Source of the DNA: a virus
Virus record (IMG/VR): IMGVR_UViG_3300034175_000204
Location: 1-52,382 of that record
Direction: 5' to 3' (one strand)
Length of the DNA: 52,382 bases
Below the pieces are notes generated by a model that saw only the letters and a list, made by a program, of their open reading frames with translations, was not told the DNA's origin and ran no database searches. Made by a program: the position numbers and the translations under genes. Shown here piece after piece: positions 32,347 through 39,536 of the stretch; position 1 is the stretch's first letter, and every line of letters starts with the position of its first letter.

Positions 32347-32752
32347 CCTGGCCGCGCGGGTCGCCGCGACCGAGCGAGTGGTTGCACGGTTCCGCAACAA
32401 GCCGTTCGACTGGCGCGCAGCTGCGACGTGCGTCCATCTCGCGCGCGCGCAGATGCGGGCCTTGGGACATCGTCCGCCCACGATCCCGCCGTTCCGTTCG
32501 GCGCCGGGTGCGCTGCGGGCTCTGCGGGCGGCGGGCTTTGCGGACGTGGCGGCGATGCTCGACAGCCTGCTCCCGCGCATCGCGCCCGCGGCGATGTGGC
32601 CCGGCGACCTGGCGGTGATCGAAGGTGAGCCGCCATTCGACGCGATCGTCATCGGCGCAGGCGGCAAGGTTCTGGGCTGGCACGGCTCGATGCTCGACCG
32701 CGGGCTGGTGCCGATCGTCGACGCGCCGATCAAGGCGGCGTGGCGGCTGTGA
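32339..32752 (+). CDS. DUF6950-like tail protein (137 aa), TTG start
   Basis: Frame begins at TTG 32339, eight bases before the previous stop. It reads ATERVVARFRNKPFDWRAAA then TCVHLARAQMRALGHRP, and near the C-terminus PAAMWPGDLAVIEGEPP then KVLGWHGSML. The Cys (TCVHLA) and His (GWHG) could form an NlpC/P60-like cysteine peptidase pair, as I associate with DUF6950 tail proteins. It may trim peptidoglycan or be structural. Confidence 0.65.
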   Translation: MADLAARVAATERVVARFRNKPFDWRAAATCVHLARAQMRALGHRPPTIPPFRSAPGALRALRAAGFADVAAMLDSLLPRIAPAAMWPGDLAVIEGEPPFDAIVIGAGGKVLGWHGSMLDRGLVPIVDAPIKAAWRL

Positions 32753-34635
32753 GCGGCGTCCTGAAAACGATCGGCAAGGTCGCAGGCATCGTCGCCACGG
32801 TGGCGGCTTTCATTCCCGGCGGGCAGCCGATCGCCGCGGCAGCGGCTGCCGTGGCGGCGGTCGCCAACGTCGGCGCGGCGATCACGGCCAAGCCACCACC
32901 GGCTCGCGGTTCGGTCAACGGCATCACGATCGGGACGGATCAGCCGAGCCCGTACATGATCGGCCGCACCTACTTCGGCGGCGCGCGCCAGCAGCAGGTG
33001 GGCTACGGTCCGACGACGAACGACGTGCCGAACCCCTATGCGCTCGCGGTCGATGTCTACTCGGCCGCGGGCCCGATCGACGGGTACGAGGGGTTCTACG
33101 GAGACTTCGCGAGCCTGCCGATGAGCGGTGGAGCGGCGACGGGCTATGCCAGCGGCTTCCTGTGGACCGCGTCGCAGTTGGGGCTCGTTCCCGAGGCCGC
33201 AGCCCTGTCCCCGCACTTCGCAGGCGCTCCGGGCTGGGGCGCGGACTACAAGCTCTCCGGCAAGGCGGCGGTCGCATGGTCGTTCAGGTTCGACCGCAAG
33301 GGCAAGGTGTTCGCCAGCGGCTTGCCGCAGACCGGCGTCGTCGCGCGCGGGGTGAAGGTCTACGATCCCCGCCTGGACGACACCTATCCCGGCGGCCTGG
33401 GGCCGCAGCGGATCACCAGCGAGGCGACCTGGACCTGGTCGGAGAACCCGGGCCTGCATGGCCTGGCCTACGCCTACGGCCGCTATCACATGGGCATGAA
33501 GGTCTTCGGCGTCGGTATCCCGGTCGATGGCTTGCGCGTCGCCGATTTCGTCCACCTGGCGAACGTCTGCGACGCCAACGGCTGGAAGGTCGGCGGCGTC
33601 CTTTTCGAGCCGGGCAACAAGTGGAATAACCTGAAGGATATCCTCGCCGCGGCTGCGGCCGAGCCGTGCTTCGTCGGTGGCAGGTTGGGGGTGCGGGTCA
33701 GTGCGCCGCGGATCGCGCTCGACACGATCACCATCGACGATCTGGCCGATGGCGAGGTCGCGGTCGGTGCGATGCAGGGCTGGGAGGATCGGCTCAACAC
33801 CCTGATCCCGAAATATCGGTCCGAGCCGCACAAATGGGAATACGTGCAATCGACCGTCCCGGTGACGATCGCGAGCTACGTCGTCGAAGATGGCGAGGTG
33901 AAGCAGGAGGAGCGGCAGATAAACCTGGTCCAGGACAAGGATCAGGCTTCGCAACTCTGCGCCTACGAACTGCTCGACGGCCGCGAACTCGGCGACATCG
34001 ACCTTCCGTGCAAGCCGCGGCTGCGGCGCTATGGGCCGGGCGATCTGCTGATCGTCGACTTGCCCGAAGCCGGGCTTGAGGCGCAACCGTGCATCGTGAT
34101 GAAGCGCAGCGTCGATCCCGCGACGATGGCGGTGCGGCTGATCCTGCGTAGCGAGACGATGGACAAACACGCGTTCGCGCTAAGCCGAACGGGCATCGCG
34201 CCGGCCACCCCATCGCTGCTGTCGACCCAGGACCGCGACGTCGTGACCGCCGGCGCGACAGCCGGCGTCCGCGGCGCGTACACGATCCTCGGCGGACAGA
34301 CCGTCGATTATCCCGTGACGAGTACCGCCGACAGTTTCAGCATCGTCGCGTTCGACGCCGTCGTCGACGACGGCACGGCGTTGAGCTTCCCGGCCGGATC
34401 CGTGTCCGGGCTGACGAGCTCGACGGTCTACGTGCTGTTCTACTCGCGCGGGACCGCGAGCTACCTTGCCGAAACCTACCCGGCCAGCGTGGCGACGGCA
34501 TCGTCGGACAATGTTCGTATCGAGATACGGTCGACGTCCGACGGCGCCGGTTCGTACCCCGAGAGCGACCCGCCCCCGCCCGGCTACGGCGGCGGCGGCG
34601 GCGGTGGCCGCTATGAGCGCGTCAACCTGGTCTGA
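32749..34635 (+). CDS. Tail tip / host-specificity protein (gpJ-like hub)
   Basis: A 628-aa protein with GTG start in a GTGA overlap. N-terminal hydrophobic helix region (VAGIVATVAAFIPGGQPIAA), then beta-rich hub domains (QPSPYMIGRTYFGGARQQQV; YGRYHMGMKVFGVGIPVDG; FFxPGNKW-type repeat GVLFEPGNKWNNL), and a C-terminal region rich in beta strands ending GYGGGGGGGRYERVNLV. Size and position fit the tail-tip hub that determines contact with the cell surface. Confidence 0.8.
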   Translation: MSGVLKTIGKVAGIVATVAAFIPGGQPIAAAAAAVAAVANVGAAITAKPPPARGSVNGITIGTDQPSPYMIGRTYFGGARQQQVGYGPTTNDVPNPYALAVDVYSAAGPIDGYEGFYGDFASLPMSGGAATGYASGFLWTASQLGLVPEAAALSPHFAGAPGWGADYKLSGKAAVAWSFRFDRKGKVFASGLPQTGVVARGVKVYDPRLDDTYPGGLGPQRITSEATWTWSENPGLHGLAYAYGRYHMGMKVFGVGIPVDGLRVADFVHLANVCDANGWKVGGVLFEPGNKWNNLKDILAAAAAEPCFVGGRLGVRVSAPRIALDTITIDDLADGEVAVGAMQGWEDRLNTLIPKYRSEPHKWEYVQSTVPVTIASYVVEDGEVKQEERQINLVQDKDQASQLCAYELLDGRELGDIDLPCKPRLRRYGPGDLLIVDLPEAGLEAQPCIVMKRSVDPATMAVRLILRSETMDKHAFALSRTGIAPATPSLLSTQDRDVVTAGATAGVRGAYTILGGQTVDYPVTSTADSFSIVAFDAVVDDGTALSFPAGSVSGLTSSTVYVLFYSRGTASYLAETYPASVATASSDNVRIEIRSTSDGAGSYPESDPPPPGYGGGGGGGRYERVNLV

Positions 34636-34661
34636 GCAGACCACTGACTTGAGGATCATCA

Positions 34662-37382
34662 ATGGCCGATACTGCCGCTCGCCTCGCGCTTACCGCGCGG
34701 CGCAATGAAGTCTGCCGCTTCACGATTACCGTGACCGGGATCAACCTGACCGGCGTCGTCATGGCGATGCAGGTCAGGCTCGGCCGCGACGTGCCCGGAG
34801 TGCCGCTGATCCAGCTTGCGACGGTGTCGACGCTGGCGGCGGAAGGCCTGAAGCTGGACAGCGTGACGACGACCGGCGGCATCCCGACCAGCGTCATCAA
34901 GGGCAGGATCAATCAGGCGACGATGGCGGATGCCACCAAGGTGCCGTACGCCGGCGAGGTCGGCGACGACACGGTGCTCGCTTATGCGATGGTGTGGACG
35001 CTGGACGGGGACACGCGGACGCGGCTGCATGGCGATTTCATCGTGCAGGCGTCGGCCTATAATTCCGACGACGCGCCGACGAACCGGCCGCTCGGCTATG
35101 GGGCGCCGCGGGTCCTGACCGGATCGAGCGGCGGCGCGCTGACCTTCGGCGACCAGATCGTCAAGGTGTCGATCGGCGGCGTCGAGGAACTCGCTCCCGT
35201 GATTGCCGAGTCAGCGGCGGCGGCGGCGGCAGCGACCGCGGCGGCTGAGACGCTTTCGGATGCGGCAGTGGCAGTGCTGAGGTTCGACAAAGCGCGGCTC
35301 TACGGCGGCGGCTCCGCACCTGCCTGGCTGCGGCTGCTCTGGCTCGCGCAGGATGACGGCTGGGCCCACCTCTACGACCCGACGAACCCGGAGACACGGA
35401 TCACCGCGACCGACGCGGACGGGGTCACGGCCATTTCGTCGGTCGGTGATGGCATGGGGACCTGGATGGCGGCGGTGCAGGCGAACGGAGCCGCGCAGCC
35501 GCAATTGTGGGAAGGCTATTTCGGAGGGCTGTCGGCGCTCGGGTTCACGGCGATTGATAACGACGAGGACGTGCCCCACTTCCTGAAAACCGCCAGCAAC
35601 ACCGGCGTCAACTATCCGTTTTTCGTCATGATCGTCGGCCAGTATGCGGGGACGCAGACCAGCGCAATCGCGGCCAATGGACAAGGCGCGTTTCGCTATC
35701 TGTTCGACGGGCGCAGCCCGACCGGCACGCTTAACTCGGCGTTTCTAACCGCTGGCAACAATGTACCCGCGGTGATGAACGCGCGGGGCGGGCAGGACTT
35801 CAGCGCTCGCGCGGACCTTCCCGCCTTGGGGACGCCAATCGACCACGACGCGCATGTCTGGGGTATCCTATACGGCGGCGCGGCCTCCAAAATCTATCAG
35901 GACGGAGTTGTGGTTTATGAGGGCGACCTCGGCAATTACGCACTGACCGGGTTCACCTTGGGCGCACCCGCCAATGCCGCGACGCGAGAAAAGCAATGGC
36001 ATGGCGCGATCGGAGCCGCTGCGCTCTACGTCGGCACTCCGCCGGACGCCAAGATCGCGCGCATGACGGCGCTGCTACGCTCGATGATCCGCAAGACGAA
36101 CTTCGGCGTCCAGTTATGGATGGGCGGCGGCGAAACGGACGCTTACACCCTGCGCGCCAGCGTCGGGGTGAATGTGACCGATGGCACATATCGGCTGGCG
36201 GCATCGCGCTATCCCGACATGCGCGATCCGATCATCGGCGAGCCGGGGGTGCTGGCTGCTGGTGCCGACGCATTCCTGTCTAGCGGTTACGCGCAAATGA
36301 CCGTGACCGGCCTGCGGCCCGGCACGCAATATTACACCGCGGTTCATGCCGAGGGACAACTCCAGCCCTGGCCCCGCGGCAAAGCACGAACGCCAGCGCT
36401 ACCGGGCACCTCGTTCTCCTGCGCTTTCGGAAGCTGCGAAGAAACCGCTTCCAACCATGCCGTGTTCGACGCCATCGGCACGATGGCGGACACCCGGCCG
36501 CTGCAATTCTTCATGCATCTGGGTGACCACGGCTACCGCGACTACAGCTCGCCGTCTGAAACGTCCTACCTTTTCAATCTGGCGGCGCAGCACCACCATT
36601 TGCGGCAGGCCCGGCTGATCCGCAACATGCGGATGCACTACATCCCCGACGATCACGACAGCGACAAGCAAGGCTCGCTTACCACCAACGCTGACCCGAA
36701 CCGGCCCCACAGGCTTGCACTGCTCAGCGCGCTCAAGAAACGTGTGCCGCTCGGGCTTGCCGACGCCAGCGCCTTCTCCGGCTTCTATTCGTCATGGCAG
36801 GAGGGCCGCGTGCTTTTCGTCGCGACCGACTGCCGCACGATCCGCACCGCGGAAGCCACGATCGACAACTCGTCCAAGTCGATGCTCGGTGCGGTGCAAA
36901 AGGCGTGGCTCAAGGCCCGGTTCGGCTATGCCAAGGCGCAAAAGCTGGCGGTCGTCTGGTTCAACGGGTGCGCGCTGCACTCTCCCCAAAACGATAGCTG
37001 GAACGTATACCAGACCGAGCGCCGCGAGATCGTCGATTACATCAAGGCGCTCGGCATGGTCGGACGGGTCGCCTACGTCGCTGGCGACCTTCACAACAGC
37101 GGCATCGACAGCGGCGTAAACGGTGACTTCGCGACCGGCGGCGGGTGCCCTATTCCGCAGTTCATCGCCTCGCCGCTCGACAAGGCCACCAACGCGCTTG
37201 GTCCGACTGTTTTCAGCGAGGGCGCGGTGGGCGGGGTCAACGGCCAATTCGGCGTCATGGATGTGGCCGATGATGGCGGCAGCACGCTCGGCATCCAGTG
37301 GACTGCCTATCGCACGACCAGCGCGAGCGATCCGACTCTGATCCAGACCCTGTCCTACGCTTTCACGATGACGCTGCCATGA
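34662..37382 (+). CDS. Tail fibre with PhoD-like phosphatase domain (906 aa)
   Basis: N-terminal domain (about 1-170) looks like a baseplate-attachment domain. A helical Ala-rich linker follows, then a LamG/concanavalin-like region at about 230-460 (KTASNTGVNYPFFVMIVGQY ... HGAIGAAALYVG). A PhoD-type module follows: FN3-like VTGLRPGTQYYTAVHAEGQ near 545-560, then SCAFGSCEE (585), HLGDHGYRD (618), IPDDHDSDK (660), NGCALHS (768), GDLHNSG (808). These are the metal-binding motifs of PhoD phosphodiesterases. It may cleave phosphodiester-linked surface polymers during adsorption. Confidence 0.8.
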   Translation: MADTAARLALTARRNEVCRFTITVTGINLTGVVMAMQVRLGRDVPGVPLIQLATVSTLAAEGLKLDSVTTTGGIPTSVIKGRINQATMADATKVPYAGEVGDDTVLAYAMVWTLDGDTRTRLHGDFIVQASAYNSDDAPTNRPLGYGAPRVLTGSSGGALTFGDQIVKVSIGGVEELAPVIAESAAAAAAATAAAETLSDAAVAVLRFDKARLYGGGSAPAWLRLLWLAQDDGWAHLYDPTNPETRITATDADGVTAISSVGDGMGTWMAAVQANGAAQPQLWEGYFGGLSALGFTAIDNDEDVPHFLKTASNTGVNYPFFVMIVGQYAGTQTSAIAANGQGAFRYLFDGRSPTGTLNSAFLTAGNNVPAVMNARGGQDFSARADLPALGTPIDHDAHVWGILYGGAASKIYQDGVVVYEGDLGNYALTGFTLGAPANAATREKQWHGAIGAAALYVGTPPDAKIARMTALLRSMIRKTNFGVQLWMGGGETDAYTLRASVGVNVTDGTYRLAASRYPDMRDPIIGEPGVLAAGADAFLSSGYAQMTVTGLRPGTQYYTAVHAEGQLQPWPRGKARTPALPGTSFSCAFGSCEETASNHAVFDAIGTMADTRPLQFFMHLGDHGYRDYSSPSETSYLFNLAAQHHHLRQARLIRNMRMHYIPDDHDSDKQGSLTTNADPNRPHRLALLSALKKRVPLGLADASAFSGFYSSWQEGRVLFVATDCRTIRTAEATIDNSSKSMLGAVQKAWLKARFGYAKAQKLAVVWFNGCALHSPQNDSWNVYQTERREIVDYIKALGMVGRVAYVAGDLHNSGIDSGVNGDFATGGGCPIPQFIASPLDKATNALGPTVFSEGAVGGVNGQFGVMDVADDGGSTLGIQWTAYRTTSASDPTLIQTLSYAFTMTLP

Positions 37383-37413
37383 TCCGCGGCACCCGCGGTC
37401 ACTGGGGGCGCGG

Positions 37414-37539
37414 TCAAACGAGCAGGTACAGCGCCAACCAGCCGGCGCTCGTGACCAGCAGAGCCCAGGCGATTCCACCGCCAGCCGGCATCGGCGAGTG
37501 GTTCTCGTCTTCAGGCGTCGCGTGAATGATCGTCTGCAT
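37414..37539 (-). CDS. Tiny membrane protein on the opposite strand (41 aa)
   Basis: MQTIIHATPEDENHSPMPAG then a hydrophobic helix (IAWALLVTSAGWLALYLLV) ending the protein. A perfect AGGAGG (37,547-37,552, minus strand) sits seven bases before the ATG. It lies in the 282-bp gap between two late genes but points leftward, so it is expressed independently of the late transcript, perhaps in the lysogen. The rest of the gap shows nothing else. Confidence 0.65.
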   Translation of the reverse strand: MQTIIHATPEDENHSPMPAGGGIAWALLVTSAGWLALYLLV

Positions 37540-37664
37540 GATGCATCCTCCTGCGGATGACGTTCCGTATCGCCGGCGAGTTGCGGCGCTGTGGCACCGG
37601 GAAGGCAGTTTCATGACCAACGGCAGCTGGTCGTGATCGAACTCGCAGGAATGAAGGGTCAACG

Positions 37665-37940
37665 ATGAGCAACCCACCGACTCCTCGATCCGCGCCTCCG
37701 CTCGCGGTGCTGTTCGGTAGTCTGGGGACGATCGGCATGATCCTGGGCCTGTTCCTGACGATCGGCGGGTGGCGCACCGCGGTCGACCTGAAGATCGAGG
37801 ATCACGAGAAGCGACTGGTCGCGGCGGAGGCGAACCAGCGGACGTATATTCCGGTCCTGGTCGGAATGCAGAAGGACGTGTCCTACCTGGCCGAGCGCGC
37901 GCGACGCGACGATGACCGGCGCGATCGGATGCAACCATGA
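37665..37940 (+). CDS. Small membrane protein with coiled coil (91 aa)
   Basis: One or two hydrophobic segments (PLAVLFGSLGTIGMILGLFL) followed by a charged coiled coil (LKIEDHEKRLVAAEANQRTY ... ERARRDDDRRDRM). At the start of the lysis cassette, this is the layout of holin-associated or lysis-regulator proteins; precise family not recognised. Confidence 0.65.
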   Translation: MSNPPTPRSAPPLAVLFGSLGTIGMILGLFLTIGGWRTAVDLKIEDHEKRLVAAEANQRTYIPVLVGMQKDVSYLAERARRDDDRRDRMQP

Positions 37941-38125
37941 CCGAGCTGATCGGGGGCGCGCTGGTGCTGGTCGGCGGCGGGCTGCTGTCAGGCGCCTCGC
38001 TCACGCTCCTGCGGCGCTCCCCGCCGTGCTCGCCGCTCGGCGAACCGTATGCCGCGCTGCCGCTGCCGACAGACCTGCCGCCCGAGCTGGCGGCGCTGAT
38101 GGAGACGCTGGAACGCGTCCACTGA
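37937..38125 (+). CDS. Small membrane-anchored protein (62 aa)
   Basis: ATGA overlap with the upstream gene. N-terminal hydrophobic helix (LIGGALVLVGGGLLSGASLT) and a Pro/Leu-rich tail (LPLPTDLPPELAALMETLER). Likely a membrane-tethered part of the lysis module; function unknown. Confidence 0.6.
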   Translation: MTELIGGALVLVGGGLLSGASLTLLRRSPPCSPLGEPYAALPLPTDLPPELAALMETLERVH

Positions 38126-38166
38126 GTTTCGCCCCGCTCCGGGGCTCACGACCGAGAGGTACACCC

Positions 38167-38415
38167 ATGAAACTGATCTCCGACTGGCGCCAGGCCTGGC
38201 GCTTGTGGTCGGTGCGCGCCACCGCGATCGGGGCGGTTGTGACCGCGACCGCGGCCGCATCGCCCGACGCGCTGCTGACCGCCTGGAATGCGCTGCCCGA
38301 CGAACTGCGCACGCTCGTTCCCGAGGACGTCGACCGTTGGGTGGCGCCGCTGCTGTTCGCGGTCTCGCTCGCGGTGCGCATCCTGCGGCAGAGGAGCGCG
38401 CGCGATGGCAAATGA
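38167..38415 (+). CDS. DUF7940-like holin (82 aa)
   Basis: Starts MKLISDWRQAWRLWSVRATA, the characteristic opening of DUF7940-type holins, followed by two hydrophobic segments (AIGAVVTATAAASPDALLTA; APLLFAVSLAVRIL) and a basic end. It would form the membrane lesion that triggers lysis. It overlaps the lysozyme start by 11 bp. Confidence 0.8.
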   Translation: MKLISDWRQAWRLWSVRATAIGAVVTATAAASPDALLTAWNALPDELRTLVPEDVDRWVAPLLFAVSLAVRILRQRSARDGK

Positions 38416-38911
38416 GGCGCAGCGCCGGCCGGGCGCAAAGACGCTGGCGGCGGTGATCGGGCTCGCCTGTGCCACGATCGTCACGCCGTTCGTCTCGGGC
38501 TGGGAGAGTGGGGGAAAGAAGCACCTGCGCGCCTATCAGGACATCGTTGGCGTCTGGACGATCTGCGACGGGATCACGAAGGGCGTGCGTCGCGGCCAGA
38601 CCGAGACCACTGCCGGCTGCCTGGCGCGGCAGGAGCAGGAGCTGATCGCCCACGCGGCGCCGGTGCTGGCGTGCACGCCCGGCCTCCGAGGCCGGCCGCA
38701 CCAGCTCGCGGCGGCGGTATCGCTGGCGTACAATATCGGGGCGCGCGGCTATTGCCGGTCGACGATCGCGCGGCGGTTCAACGCGGGCGAGTGGCGCCGC
38801 GGCTGCGACGCCTTCCTCGCCTGGAACAAGGCGGGTGGCCGCGTGATCCGTGGCCTGGCCAACCGGCGCGCGGCCGAGCGCGCGCTGTGCCGCAAGGGTC
38901 TTTCCGCATGA
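38405..38911 (+). CDS. GH24 lysozyme (SAR-type endolysin)
   Basis: A 168-aa T4/lambda-R21-like lysozyme. Catalytic Glu 34 in SGWESGGKKH, Asp 46 in AYQDIVGV, Thr 52 in VWTICDG. The N-terminal hydrophobic helix TLAAVIGLACATIVTPFV (about 13-30) is a probable signal-anchor-release segment. A typical ...SLAYNIGARGYCRSTIARRF segment and C-terminal WNKAGGRVIRGLANRR follow. Cleaves the glycan strands of peptidoglycan. Confidence 0.9.
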   Translation: MANEAQRRPGAKTLAAVIGLACATIVTPFVSGWESGGKKHLRAYQDIVGVWTICDGITKGVRRGQTETTAGCLARQEQELIAHAAPVLACTPGLRGRPHQLAAAVSLAYNIGARGYCRSTIARRFNAGEWRRGCDAFLAWNKAGGRVIRGLANRRAAERALCRKGLSA

Positions 38912-39303
38912 CGCGGGTCCGCATCCTGGCGGTGCTGGCGGTTGTCGCCGCGCTCGCGACCATCGTCTTCATCATCCACCGCGCCGGCGTTCGCGATGGT
39001 GTCGCCAAGGTCACCGCCACGGTCCAGCGACAGCACGCCAAGGATCTGGCGGAGGTGCGCGCGGACCAGACCCGCGCCGCGGTCGTCGGCACCGCGATCG
39101 CGGCCGGGGTCGGCCGTGCCGACGCCGAAGTCGACGACCAGGTCCAATCCACGCTCGAGGAGATGCGCGATGCGCTTGCTGCCGTCCATGCCGCGCCTGA
39201 TAGCGCCGATCTGCCTGCTGCTCCTGTCGAGCGGCTGCGCGACCAGCTCAACGCGAGCATCGCTCGCGCGAACCGAGCGGCCGATCCTCCCGCCGCTCGA
39301 TAG
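38908..39303 (+). CDS. Rz: Inner-membrane spanin (Rz-like)
   Basis: A 131-aa protein with one N-terminal membrane helix (ILAVLAVVAALATIVFIIHR) and a long periplasmic coiled coil (RQHAKDLAEVRADQTRAAVV ...). ATGA overlap with the lysozyme gene. This is the i-spanin topology; it should pair with the lipoprotein nested in its 3' half. Confidence 0.85.
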   Translation: MTRVRILAVLAVVAALATIVFIIHRAGVRDGVAKVTATVQRQHAKDLAEVRADQTRAAVVGTAIAAGVGRADAEVDDQVQSTLEEMRDALAAVHAAPDSADLPAAPVERLRDQLNASIARANRAADPPAAR

Positions 39304-39526
39304 CGCGCTCACCCAGGCCGAACGCCTGGCGCCGCTGGCGGCCGAGCCGAGCGGCGAACTGGTGTCGATCGACAAGGGCGTCCTCGGCGAGCTGGTCGCG
39401 CGCCTGGCCGAGGCGATCGGCGCGGTCGAGCGCGCGAACGGCCGCGCCACAGCGGTGCTCCTGGAGCGGCGCTGCACCGCCGCCATCCTGTCGACCGGCG
39501 CCGCGCCGGCCGGCTGCCCCCGCTGA
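39170..39526 (+). CDS. Rz1: Outer-membrane spanin lipoprotein (Rz1-like)
   Basis: ATG 39170 (GGAG Shine-Dalgarno) begins in another frame within the last 134 bp of Rz. Signal peptide MPRLIAPICLLLLSSGC with lipobox LSSGC. The mature 90 residues start with a Thr/Pro-rich stretch (ARTERPILPPLDSA) and a helical end. Nested Rz/Rz1 as in lambda. Confidence 0.85.
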   Translation: MRLLPSMPRLIAPICLLLLSSGCATSSTRASLARTERPILPPLDSALTQAERLAPLAAEPSGELVSIDKGVLGELVARLAEAIGAVERANGRATAVLLERRCTAAILSTGAAPAGCPR

Positions 39527-39536
39527 AGGACACACC

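Noticed and set aside
31735-34170. 811-codon minus-strand open frame under the tail-tip genes
   Set aside because: Antisense shadow in a GC-rich region; no ribosome site and low-complexity composition.
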